64,000 nt of DNA from Emticicia sp043780375 (lineage in GTDB: Bacteria; Bacteroidota; Bacteroidia; Cytophagales; Spirosomataceae): NCBI RefSeq assembly GCF_043780375.1, contig NZ_JAYWCU010000115.1, positions 10,001-74,000 of the forward strand, read 5' to 3'. Position 1 is the first letter of the stretch, and every line of letters starts with the position of its first letter. Positions 43,874 to 51,974 of this stretch are shown piece after piece. The notes beneath the pieces are model-generated. The model did no database searches, was not told the DNA's origin, and saw only the letters and a list, made by a program, of their open reading frames with translations. The position numbers and the translations under genes are program-made.

Positions 43874-45229
43874 CTAATTTCTTCTTAAATCATTGCTTGA
43901 AGCTTTTATCAATTCTTTCGTGAAATCAAGGATCGTGTCTTCACCTTTTAGAAAATCGGTATAACTTTGGTGAACTTCATGGTCGGGCGTAAGTTGTAGT
44001 GCTTTTGTAGCGTTGTAATCTATCTTTAGAAGCGGCAGATTTACTGTAAATTTTGTATTGGGTAGTGTAAACGAAGTAAAATCCCCCGCCGAAGAACCAT
44101 CAGCCGCACCGCCACAGGTTGTACCGATACAAATGCCAACTTGCTGACTTTTGAGATGAGCAGCCAAATAAACCGCCGTCGAAAATGTGCCTTCATTTAC
44201 TAAAACATAGATATTTCCACTAAATAAATAATTAGTAGAAGGCTCATAAAAGCGACTCAAAGCATAAGCTTTTTTCTTTTCTCGAATATTTGAAGTACTG
44301 CTTATTTGATATTTCTGATAAGGTTTGTTAAGCAGATATTTCAGCACTTCATCTGCATAGTCGAGCCCACCGCCAGCGTTATTACGAATATCGATAATGA
44401 GATTTTTTGTTTGTTTTTTGTCTATTTTTTGAAATATATTCTGAATTTCGCTTCTGAAATTGCCATTTTCAAACTCGTTTCCATCAAAACTCCTGATACG
44501 GAGAATGTCAGTTTTGGCATCCAATTCATTCAAATAAATGTTTTTATAAAACTCTGCACTTCTGATAGGATTACGCTCGGCTTCCATTTCTCTCAGATAC
44601 GCCAAAGGTTGAGTTTTTACACTTACTTTTTTCTCTTCTTTATTTACTTTGATTTTAAGATGTAATTCGTCTTGTTCATCAAAAAACAAATAAAGTAATC
44701 TTCTAAAATTGCGTTGCAAGTAATATAGCTCAACATCAAGGTTTTTGCCATCGCCATTTTGAAAAGTATATTTCGAAAGGTTTTTTAGCAGTTTGGCTGT
44801 CGGAATCTCTTCAATTTCCGTAATTTCTGTTCCTTTTGTGAGTAAATTGTTTTCCGACAAATTTCTTGAAACATAAACTTTGCCGTCAAAAATGGCAACT
44901 TCAATTGGCAAGAATTTAGGGTTTACATTATTTGGGCGAATCAATCGTTCGTCGACTAAAATAGAAGTATGACCGCACTGAATAGCACGTGAAAGAGTGA
45001 GAAAATGTGCAAAAGTTTGCTTGACAGATAGTGATTTCTCAGCCCGATATAGCGAGTCATAAATTTGCTGAAAGCGATTTTGCTCAATAAATTTATATGG
45101 ATTTGGGTGGATTTCCTCGATTCGTTCCTTCAAAAAAGCCAAATCTGCATGAATTTCGGTTGGACTAAAAGTTTGTCCAAAACCTGTCGCACAGATTAAT
45201 AAGAAATAAATGAGAAGAGTTTTTGGCAT
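43874..45229 (-). CDS. S41-family (C-terminal processing type) peptidase, secreted
   Basis: A 451-residue protein with a signal peptide (LLIYFLLICATGFGQ). The catalytic tail-specific-protease domain lies at about residues 215-420: LIIDIRNNAGGGLDYADEVL, IYVLVNEGTFSTAVYLAAHL with the probable nucleophile Ser in GTFSTA, and a late GGAADGSSAGDF. The N-terminal part has a helical bundle and no clear PDZ domain. The usual Lys of CtpA-type S41 enzymes was not identified with confidence, so it may belong to the Ser-His or tricorn-like branch. It is a probable periplasmic protease of unknown substrate. Confidence 0.82.
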   Translation of the reverse strand: MPKTLLIYFLLICATGFGQTFSPTEIHADLAFLKERIEEIHPNPYKFIEQNRFQQIYDSLYRAEKSLSVKQTFAHFLTLSRAIQCGHTSILVDERLIRPNNVNPKFLPIEVAIFDGKVYVSRNLSENNLLTKGTEITEIEEIPTAKLLKNLSKYTFQNGDGKNLDVELYYLQRNFRRLLYLFFDEQDELHLKIKVNKEEKKVSVKTQPLAYLREMEAERNPIRSAEFYKNIYLNELDAKTDILRIRSFDGNEFENGNFRSEIQNIFQKIDKKQTKNLIIDIRNNAGGGLDYADEVLKYLLNKPYQKYQISSTSNIREKKKAYALSRFYEPSTNYLFSGNIYVLVNEGTFSTAVYLAAHLKSQQVGICIGTTCGGAADGSSAGDFTSFTLPNTKFTVNLPLLKIDYNATKALQLTPDHEVHQSYTDFLKGEDTILDFTKELIKASSNDLRRN

Positions 45230-45322
45230 AGAAAATAAAAAGACATGAATATATTAGAATGTATTTATTTTAACGCTCAACATGATAAAATTATTAGTTT
45301 GATTAGCTCATTTTTACCAAAA

Positions 45323-45352
45323 AAGAGTCGAATATCTAAACATTCGACTCTT
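45323..45352 (-). terminator. Intrinsic terminator after the sulfite-oxidase-fold gene
   Basis: An 11-base stem (AAGAGTCGAAT / ATTCGACTCTT) with an eight-base loop is followed on the minus strand by TTTTTT. Confidence 0.88.
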
Positions 45353-45373
45353 CATTGAAACCATAAAATCTTC

Positions 45374-46066
45374 TCAACTATATCTATCATTTCGCCAAGG
45401 ATAAGCAGTATTTGAATAACCTCTTTCTTCCCAAAAACCTAATTTGTTTTTATTCAAAAATTCTATTCTTTTTATCCATTTCGAGCCTTTCCATGCGTAA
45501 AGTTGGGGCGTAATCATGCGAGCTGGGCCACCATGTTCTTTTGCCAAAGGTTCATTAAAGACGGTGTGGGCAATCAAAACATCAGGTTTGAGAGCTTCTT
45601 CGAGTGAGACATTGGTTGTATAAGTGTCGTAACCGTAGCACATAATATGCGTAGCCGTTTCTTTGGGCTGTACTAAAGCCGCAAGGTCAACCAAGCGAAC
45701 ACCTTTCCAAACCATGTCCATTTTCGACCAAGTGGTTACGCAATGAAAATCGCTAGTGTCCTCTACTTGTGGCAAAGCCATGAAATCTTCCCAAGTCAAA
45801 ACTACTGGATTTTCAACTTCACCATTAATTGTCAATCGCCAACGCTCTGGCGTAATGTCGGGATGATAACCCAAATCGAGCACTGGCCATTTAATGGTTG
45901 TGGTTTGTCCTTTGGGTAATTGTGGCATTCCATGACGATTGATTATCCCAGTTCCCATCGGACTATCATCTGCCATCGAAGGCGTATTTTTCATCTTCTC
46001 TTCAAAACGAGTTTTCAACTTCATTCTCGCCTCTATTATTCGATCTAATTTTGTTTGTTCTTCCAT
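45374..46066 (-). CDS. Molybdopterin-dependent sulfite-oxidase-fold protein (MsrP/YedY-like), no signal
   Basis: A 230-residue protein from the ATG at 46066. It contains an oxidoreductase molybdopterin-binding fold: WRLTINGEVENPVVLTWEDF, DFHCVTTWSKMDMVWKGV with the Mo-ligating Cys, and HGGPARMITPQLYAWKGSKW. It resembles MsrP/YedY and related proteins but lacks a Tat signal and membrane partner gene, so it is likely cytoplasmic. The N-terminal 40 residues are charged and unusual. The substrate is unknown; a sulfoxide or sulfite reaction is typical of the fold. Confidence 0.88.
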   Translation of the reverse strand: MEEQTKLDRIIEARMKLKTRFEEKMKNTPSMADDSPMGTGIINRHGMPQLPKGQTTTIKWPVLDLGYHPDITPERWRLTINGEVENPVVLTWEDFMALPQVEDTSDFHCVTTWSKMDMVWKGVRLVDLAALVQPKETATHIMCYGYDTYTTNVSLEEALKPDVLIAHTVFNEPLAKEHGGPARMITPQLYAWKGSKWIKRIEFLNKNKLGFWEERGYSNTAYPWRNDRYS

Positions 46067-46084
46067 TTTCAATTTTGAATGAGT

Positions 46085-46188
46085 GAATGATAGAATGAGT
46101 GAGTAAAATGCAATTCATTAACCATTCAACAGTTAAATCGTACAGATAGTTTAATAAAATATTCTATTATTCACTCACTCTATCATTC
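46085..46188. repeat. Imperfect inverted repeat built from AATGA/TCATT words
   Basis: GAATGATAG (46085-46093) pairs with CTATCATTC (46180-46188), and GAGTGAG pairs with CTCACTC further in. The whole spacer before pruA reads as repeats of GAATGAGTGA and its complement. Similar wording (CATTCAATCATTCGCTCATTC) lies at about 35380. It is a spacer repeat of unknown role. Confidence 0.5.
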
Positions 46189-46198
46189 TCAATTAGAT

Positions 46199-47830
46199 TT
46201 ATTCTTCTCCTAAAAACGGATATTTATAATCGGTTGGTGAAACGAAGGTTTCTTTGATGGTGCGAGGTTGAACCCAACGAAAAAGATTTAGAATCGAACC
46301 TGCTTTGTCGTTAGTACCCGATGCTCTTGCTCCACCAAATGGCTGCTGACCAACTACTGCTCCCGTTGGTTTGTCATTAATATAAAAGTTTCCTGCGGCA
46401 TTTACTAATTTTTTCATAGCAAAATCAATGGCATATCTGTCTTGCGAAAAAATCGCTCCCGTAAGTGCGTAAGGCGAAGTTGCATCAACTAATTCAAGCG
46501 TTTTTTCAAAATCTTTTGGTTCGTAAACGTAGATTGTCAGTACTGGCCCAAAGATTTCTTCGCACATTGTTGTATAATTGGGGTCGATTGTTTGTAAAAC
46601 TGTTGGCTCAATAAAATAACCTTTCGATTTATCGTAATTTCCTCCCGCGATGATTGTTACTTTGTCACTTTTCTTAGCATTATCAATATATGCTGCAATT
46701 TTATCGAAAGATTTTTCATCAATTACTGCATTTACAAAATTTGAGAAATCTTCTGTTCCACCCATTGTTATTTCTTTCAAATCGTCAATTACTTGTTGCT
46801 TCACCGTATCCCAAATGTTGGATGGAATATAGGCACGCGAAGCAGCCGAACATTTTTGACCTTGATATTCAAATGCTCCACGTACCATACCTGTAGCCAA
46901 AGCCTTCGCATCTGCCGATTCGTGGGCTATTATGAAGTCTTTTCCACCAGTTTCGCCCACAATACGTGGATAAGATTTGTATTTCGAGATATTTTGTCCG
47001 ATTGTTTGCCAAATTGTTTGGAAAACCTTAGTGCTTCCAGTAAAGTGAATGCCTGCAAAATCTGGGTGCTTGAAAATCACATCACCAGCCACTGGGCCAT
47101 CGACATAAATTAAGTTAATCACGCCATCGGGTAAACCTGCTTCACGCAAAACTTCCATAATTACATTTGCCGAATAAATTTGTGAATACGCTGGTTTCCA
47201 AACAGTTACATTGCCCATCATTGCAACACAAGCAGGAAGATTGCCAGCAATTGCTGTAAAATTGAACGGCGTAAGGGCAAATACAAAACCTTCGAGCGGA
47301 CGATATTCAACACGGTTCCACAAGCCACGTGCCGACTCAGGTTGGTTGGTATAAATTTGTTGCATAAATGCCACATTGAAACGCAAAAAGTCGATAAACT
47401 CGCAAGAAGCATCAATTTCGGCTTGGTAAGCATTTTTCGACTGCCCCAACATTGTGGCAGCATTGATTTTTGCACGATATGGCCCCGCCAATAGGTCGGC
47501 AGCTTTCAAGAAAATACTGGCACGTTGTTCCCACGAAAGATTTGCCCAAGCCGTACGAGCTTCCAAAGCAGCATCAATGGCTTGTTTTACATGTGAAGCG
47601 TCACCTTCACTGGCATACCCTAGTAAGTGTTGATGGTCGTGCGGAGGCGAAAGTTTGATTTTATTATCGGTATGTACCAATTTGCTACCAATATACATCG
47701 GTACGTCAATGACTTTAGAGCGAGCTTCGGCAATTGCGTGTTTGAGAGCAATTTTTTCGGCAGAACCTGCCGCATAATTCAAAACAGGCTCATTAATTGG
47801 CGTTGGTACTTTAAAAAAGGCATTATTCAT
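46199..47830 (-). CDS. pruA: L-glutamate gamma-semialdehyde dehydrogenase
   Basis: A 543-residue aldehyde dehydrogenase of the 1-pyrroline-5-carboxylate type. It has WKPAYSQ and HFTGSTKVF from the NAD-binding region, ETGGKDFI for the catalytic Glu, and YQGQKCSAASRAY near residue 310 for the catalytic Cys. The C-terminus has QQPFGGARASGTNDKAG, typical of PruA. It oxidises glutamate semialdehyde to glutamate in proline breakdown. The length matches single-function PruA with the N-terminal extension usual in Bacteroidota. No proline dehydrogenase is adjacent. An AraC-type gene lies 96 bases upstream on the same strand. Confidence 0.95.
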   Translation of the reverse strand: MNNAFFKVPTPINEPVLNYAAGSAEKIALKHAIAEARSKVIDVPMYIGSKLVHTDNKIKLSPPHDHQHLLGYASEGDASHVKQAIDAALEARTAWANLSWEQRASIFLKAADLLAGPYRAKINAATMLGQSKNAYQAEIDASCEFIDFLRFNVAFMQQIYTNQPESARGLWNRVEYRPLEGFVFALTPFNFTAIAGNLPACVAMMGNVTVWKPAYSQIYSANVIMEVLREAGLPDGVINLIYVDGPVAGDVIFKHPDFAGIHFTGSTKVFQTIWQTIGQNISKYKSYPRIVGETGGKDFIIAHESADAKALATGMVRGAFEYQGQKCSAASRAYIPSNIWDTVKQQVIDDLKEITMGGTEDFSNFVNAVIDEKSFDKIAAYIDNAKKSDKVTIIAGGNYDKSKGYFIEPTVLQTIDPNYTTMCEEIFGPVLTIYVYEPKDFEKTLELVDATSPYALTGAIFSQDRYAIDFAMKKLVNAAGNFYINDKPTGAVVGQQPFGGARASGTNDKAGSILNLFRWVQPRTIKETFVSPTDYKYPFLGEE

Positions 47831-47891
47831 AATTGATGAAGTTTTTGATGATTTTCGATGGCGAAATTACTGAAAAGAATTGAAATTATCC

Positions 47892-47920
47892 GTAGAGACA
47901 TTGCACCGCTATGTCTCTAC
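47892..47920. terminator. GTAGAGACAT palindrome between pruA and the AraC gene
   Basis: GTAGAGACAT (47892-47901) pairs perfectly with ATGTCTCTAC (47911-47920) around a nine-base loop, with ATTTTTT on the plus side. The wording resembles widespread dispersed GTAGAGAC palindromes. Because the neighbouring genes are on the minus strand, the T run does not serve them well, so it is probably a repeat rather than a dedicated terminator. Confidence 0.5.
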
Positions 47921-47925
47921 ATTTT

Positions 47926-48771
47926 TTATTTTTCCATTTTTGTTTTATACTCTCTCGGACTCACGCCTTTCAACTGCTTAAAAGTCTTATTGAAATGCGA
48001 AATATTATTAAACCCTACCTCAAAACAAATATCGGCAATAGGTTTATTTTCAAACAACAAACGACACGCTTGATTGATTCGGAATTCGTTTACAAAATCG
48101 GTGTAAGTGAGATGGGAAATTTTTTTGAAGTAACGACAAAATGAAGGAACAGTAAGGTTAGCCAAATCGGCAACTGCTTGAATATCAATGCTTTGTTTGT
48201 AGTTTTTCTCTACATATTCGTAAACTTTATTGATACGGTCTTCGTCTTTGTGGCTAAAATCAAAGCGTTTTTCGATGGTATTTAGCACTGAATAATCAGT
48301 GGTTGTGGCGAGGGTATGAAAAATATTTAATAGCTCAACGAGTCTTTCAAAGTGTGAGAGTGTGAGCATTTTTTGAAGTTTGGTCGCAACCAATTTACGT
48401 GCTTTTCCATGAAAAGAAAGTCCTTGTTTGGCTTGCTCGAAAAGTTCTCTAATGTGCTGTAATTCAGGCTTTTGCATAAAATCTTCACCCAAAAAATCTT
48501 GTCGAAGTTGCACAACTATTTCTTCATGTTCGCCTATTACGCCATAGCCAAAACCCGTATGAGGCAAATCGGGTCCGATGAAAACCAATACTCCTTCCTC
48601 ATAATTTGTCAAATGTTCGCCAATATGTAGTTTTCCTGAGCCTTTTTTAGCAAAAACGATTTCATATTCGGGGTGGTAATGCCAAAAAAAGCGGTCGTTT
48701 TCTGATTTCCAATGAATCAGACGAAATGAACTTCCTGTATCGGGTGAGATTTTTTCGTATTCAACTTTCAT
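47926..48771 (-). CDS. AraC-family regulator with cupin N-terminus
   Basis: A 281-residue protein. The cupin-like sensor domain has FFWHYHPEYEIVFAKKG and ends around GPDLPHTGFG. The C-terminal AraC domain covers about residues 180-280 (IQAVADLANLTVPSFCRYFKK, then ICFEVGFNNISHFNKTFKQLKGVSPREYK). It has a full promoter at 48796-48826. It is closely related in layout to the regulator at the right edge of the window. The pruA gene is downstream on the same strand, so proline or another amino acid could be sensed, but this is a guess. Confidence 0.9.
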   Translation of the reverse strand: MKVEYEKISPDTGSSFRLIHWKSENDRFFWHYHPEYEIVFAKKGSGKLHIGEHLTNYEEGVLVFIGPDLPHTGFGYGVIGEHEEIVVQLRQDFLGEDFMQKPELQHIRELFEQAKQGLSFHGKARKLVATKLQKMLTLSHFERLVELLNIFHTLATTTDYSVLNTIEKRFDFSHKDEDRINKVYEYVEKNYKQSIDIQAVADLANLTVPSFCRYFKKISHLTYTDFVNEFRINQACRLLFENKPIADICFEVGFNNISHFNKTFKQLKGVSPREYKTKMEK

Positions 48772-48795
48772 GCTTTATTACCATTATACATGAAG

Positions 48796-48826
48796 CAAAT
48801 ATATATAAAATGTTAATGAAGCACAA
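48796..48826 (-). promoter_or_regulatory. Consensus promoter of the AraC-family gene
   Basis: TTG (48824-48826) and TATATTTG (48796-48803) on the minus strand are separated by exactly 20 bases, a full consensus match. Confidence 0.65.
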
Positions 48827-48941
48827 GTATTTGGTAATAATGGAATAGTTTTTTTATCAAAATTACTCCAATTTTGCATCTGAAATAAAGTTGATTACCT
48901 TTCTAAGACAATCAGAAATACTTTTACCTATGACGAGTTTT

Positions 48942-48968
48942 ATGAGCGATGCCAATTGTATCGCTCAT
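48942..48968. terminator. Hairpin next to the rdgB 3' end
   Basis: A nine-base stem (ATGAGCGAT / ATCGCTCAT) with a nine-base loop and TTTTTT on the plus-strand side lies just beyond the rdgB stop codon. The T run is oriented for plus-strand transcripts, although no clear plus-strand gene precedes it. Confidence 0.6.
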
Positions 48969-48971
48969 TTT

Positions 48972-49562
48972 TTATGCTTGTTTCAGAAATTCAATCATTT
49001 TGGCAACAGCCAAACCTCGGTGGCTAATTGGGTTTTTTTCTTCGATATTCATTTCAGCAAATGTGCGGTCATAGCCATCAGGAATAAAGAGAGGGTCGTA
49101 GCCAAAGCCTTTTGAGCCTTGCTTTTGATGAATAATTTTTCCACGAATAATTCCTTCAAAATGATGAGCTATTCCATTGGTAATCAGGGTAATAACACAT
49201 CTAAATTGTGCAGAACGGTTTTCGATTCCTTCAAGATTTTTCAGCAGTTTTTGCATATTATTCTCATGGTTTCCATGTTCGCCTGCGACAGGCGTTCCCG
49301 CATAACGTGCCGAGAAAACACCTGGTTCACCATCAAGGGCATCGACTTCTAAACCCGAATCATCAGCTAGGCAATTGAGCTGGAAACGCTCCCAAATGTA
49401 CATAGCTTTTTGCAGCGAATTTCCATCAAAAGTATCGGATGTTTCGGGAATATCGTCAAAGCAACCAATTTCATTTAAAGTCTGTAATTGAAATTTTTCG
49501 CCAAGAAGTGATTGTAATTCTTCTATTTTATGGGTATTGTTGGTTGCGAGGCAGAGTTTCAT
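48972..49562 (-). CDS. rdgB: XTP/dITP diphosphatase (RdgB/HAM1)
   Basis: A 196-residue protein. It begins MKLCLATNNTHKIEELQSLL, the family's nucleotide-binding start. It contains CLADDSGLEVDALDGEPGVFSARYAG and GFGYDPLFIPDGYDRTFAEM, covering the metal and base-binding residues. It hydrolyses non-canonical purine triphosphates such as ITP and XTP to monophosphates and so protects DNA and RNA. Full length with normal residues. It lies on the same strand as prfA, about 100 bases downstream. Confidence 0.97.
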   Translation of the reverse strand: MKLCLATNNTHKIEELQSLLGEKFQLQTLNEIGCFDDIPETSDTFDGNSLQKAMYIWERFQLNCLADDSGLEVDALDGEPGVFSARYAGTPVAGEHGNHENNMQKLLKNLEGIENRSAQFRCVITLITNGIAHHFEGIIRGKIIHQKQGSKGFGYDPLFIPDGYDRTFAEMNIEEKNPISHRGLAVAKMIEFLKQA

Positions 49563-49580
49563 TTTGATTATAAAAAAGTG

Positions 49581-49606
49581 TAGGGGTCCAAAATTTTGAA
49601 CCCCTA
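49581..49606. repeat. AGGGGTTCAAAA palindrome, copy 1
   Basis: TAGGGGTCCAAAA (49581-49593) pairs with TTTTGAACCCCTA (49594-49606) with a single mismatch and no loop. A near-identical copy lies at 53529-53553. Both sit just outside gene ends. Confidence 0.75.
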
Positions 49607-49665
49607 AGTTATATATTCTTCGAGTAAGTTTTTATATCAGCAATGGGCATGATAAAGTTGTGCTT

Positions 49666-50745
49666 TTACACAGTCATCATCCCATCTTTCATTTTTTCGG
49701 CATTATCAGCAATGCGAAGTTGCTCAATGAAACCGCCAATTTCTCCTTCCATAACGGTTGGTAAATTATAAACTGTATAGCCAATTCGGTGGTCGGTTAC
49801 ACGACTTTGTGCATAATTATAAGTTCTGATTTTGTCCGAGCGGTCGCCTTTGCCAATCAAGCCTTTTCGTTCGGCGGCAATGGCATCGTTATGTTTTGTC
49901 ATTTCCATTTCGTATAATCTCGAACGCAAAACAGACAAAGCTTTTTCACGATTTTTGATTTGTGAGCGTTCATCTTGGCAAGAAACGGTAATTCCTGATG
50001 GAATATGCACCATTCTGACGGCAGAGTAAGTAGTATTTACCGACTGCCCACCCGCACCTGACGAGCAAAAAGTATCAATTCTTACATCATTCATGTTGAT
50101 TGACAAATCAACTTCATCGGCTTCGGGCATAGCAGCAACCGAAGCTGCCGAAGTATGTACACGTCCTTGAGACTCTGTGGCAGGTACTCGTTGCACACGA
50201 TGCACACCTGACTCAAATTTGAGCTTTCCATAGACATCATCACCTTCAACCTGCACAATAATTTCTTTGTAGCCGCCAGATGTTCCTTCGTTGTGGTCGA
50301 GCAAAGTCATTGACCAACCTTGTTGTTTTTCGATATAACGTTGGTACATTCTGAATAAATCTCCTGCGAAAATTGATGCTTCATCTCCTCCAGTTCCTGC
50401 ACGAATTTCGAGAATCACATTTTTACTATCATTTGGGTCTTTCGGAATCAACATTTCTTTCAAAACTGCTTCCAACATATCTCTTTGTGGTACAAGTGAA
50501 TCTAATTCTTCTTTTGCCATCTCACGCATTTCTTCGTCTTTTTCGTTGGCAACGATGTCTTTAGCTTCCTCCACGTTCGACAATATATTTTTATAAATAT
50601 TCAACTGAGCTACGATTTTATCTAAATCTTTGTATTCTTTGCTCAAGCGAGTAAATTTCGTCATGTCCGATACTATTTCTGGCATCGTCATTTGTTGCGA
50701 AACTTCTTCAAATCGCTCTCGTATTGCTTCTAATTGCTCTAACAT
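49666..50745 (-). CDS. prfA: Peptide chain release factor 1
   Basis: A 359-residue protein from the ATG at 50745 (MLEQLEAIRERFEEV). A start 6 codons upstream is possible but atypical. The catalytic GGQ is in CSSGAGGQSVNTTYSA. The stop-codon recognition region contains the class-1 RF1 signature around VQRVPATESQGRVHTSAASVA (P-A-T). It terminates translation at UAA and UAG. The length is standard. It is followed on the same strand by rdgB. Confidence 0.97.
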   Translation of the reverse strand: MLEQLEAIRERFEEVSQQMTMPEIVSDMTKFTRLSKEYKDLDKIVAQLNIYKNILSNVEEAKDIVANEKDEEMREMAKEELDSLVPQRDMLEAVLKEMLIPKDPNDSKNVILEIRAGTGGDEASIFAGDLFRMYQRYIEKQQGWSMTLLDHNEGTSGGYKEIIVQVEGDDVYGKLKFESGVHRVQRVPATESQGRVHTSAASVAAMPEADEVDLSINMNDVRIDTFCSSGAGGQSVNTTYSAVRMVHIPSGITVSCQDERSQIKNREKALSVLRSRLYEMEMTKHNDAIAAERKGLIGKGDRSDKIRTYNYAQSRVTDHRIGYTVYNLPTVMEGEIGGFIEQLRIADNAEKMKDGMMTV

Positions 50746-50888
50746 GGTAATCTCAGTGAACACTTAACAGTAAACAATTAAAAATATTTACCGATAATTA
50801 TTGTTTATAAAATTTAATAAACCTACTTCGTAGAAATGATAACGATTTTTTTTAATTAACCATTCACCATTTTACATTTATCATTAAT

Positions 50889-51740
50889 TTAATAAGTCTT
50901 TTTACATTGACTCAAAACCAATTGATTTAACTTAATATAAGCATCATCACCTGCTTTTTTTGCCAACTCCATCGATTTTTCAGCGTTCGGAATTGCCACA
51001 ATACAATTATTTTGTTTGGCTGCAATTCGAGCTACTAACTGGTACGTCCAATATTCTTTACTTTTTTCTAACACTTTATTTGCCCAGCCTAATGCTTCAT
51101 CAAGTTTAATGCCTTTTTGGTAATAATAATCTGCTGCCGAAAAATAAGTATCACTCGTTACCTCTGTTTTTGATGTTTTTTCGGCAATTTCTGCCATGAT
51201 TTTTTCTTCAACTTTTTGTTCAATTTTAAATCTAACCTCGGTACTTTCCCATTTGATTGATAAAAAAGCACTTGTTGGGGTAAATTCTACAAAATCAATG
51301 GTCATTTGTTCGGTAAATTCTTGTGGTTGAATAGGCTGAACATTGAATCGAATAATGTCTTTTTTTATATCGTAGCCATAAGAACCCCATTGTTTATCAT
51401 CACTATTGAAGATTATCATCCAATCGCTTTTCCCTGGAATCGTATAAAGACCATAGCTTCCTCTTTTCAGAATCGCTCCATTAACCAATACATCATCATC
51501 GAATTTGACAGATGTAATTTTGTTTGCACCTGTACGCCATATTTTTGCATAAGGTACCAAATCGCCAAAAATCTTGCGACCTTTTACCGAAGGGCGACTA
51601 TAATCAACAGTTATTTTGGTAAGTCCGAGCGTTTGTGTGAGCATTGCTGATGGACTTGCCGCAGGTGTATTTATTTGGGCAAAACCCTGAATTGATATAA
51701 AAGTAAAAATTAAAATTAGTTTAGATCCCAAGCAATTCAT
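50889..51740 (-). CDS. DUF2911 domain protein, secreted
   Basis: A 283-residue protein with a signal peptide (LILIFTFISIQGFAQ). The DUF2911 domain covers about residues 25-170: ITVDYSRPSVKGRKIFGDLVPYAKIWRTGAN, then GSYGLYTIPGKSDWMIIFN and SWGSYGYD-type residues, and FTPTSAFLSIKWE. The C-terminal 100 residues are helical and resemble TPR-like repeats. The family is common and essentially uncharacterised in Bacteroidota. It is divergent from the acyl-CoA ligase gene. Confidence 0.88.
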   Translation of the reverse strand: MNCLGSKLILIFTFISIQGFAQINTPAASPSAMLTQTLGLTKITVDYSRPSVKGRKIFGDLVPYAKIWRTGANKITSVKFDDDVLVNGAILKRGSYGLYTIPGKSDWMIIFNSDDKQWGSYGYDIKKDIIRFNVQPIQPQEFTEQMTIDFVEFTPTSAFLSIKWESTEVRFKIEQKVEEKIMAEIAEKTSKTEVTSDTYFSAADYYYQKGIKLDEALGWANKVLEKSKEYWTYQLVARIAAKQNNCIVAIPNAEKSMELAKKAGDDAYIKLNQLVLSQCKKTY

Positions 51741-51974
51741 TATTAATATTGTTTTGAGGTTAGTATTTTGATGTAAAGTTAAGACATATCTTTTGTTGGA
51801 ATAATGTTTTAGACTAGTTTTTTATGGTTTGAAGCTATTGACAACTCCTAACAACCCTTTCGTACAAAGAAAAAGGGTCTAAAATAGAGAATTTTAGTTA
51901 AGTTTTTAGTGGTAAAATATTTTCAAAATACAATTTAATCTATAAATTGCACTAAAAAACAATCATGTTACGCT

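Noticed and set aside
48840..48970. Possible small RNA on the plus strand between the AraC gene and rdgB
   Set aside because: A hairpin with a T run exists at 48942-48968 and an AATTTTG stretch lies near 48880, but no -33 element or complete -7 match was found, so only the hairpin is listed.
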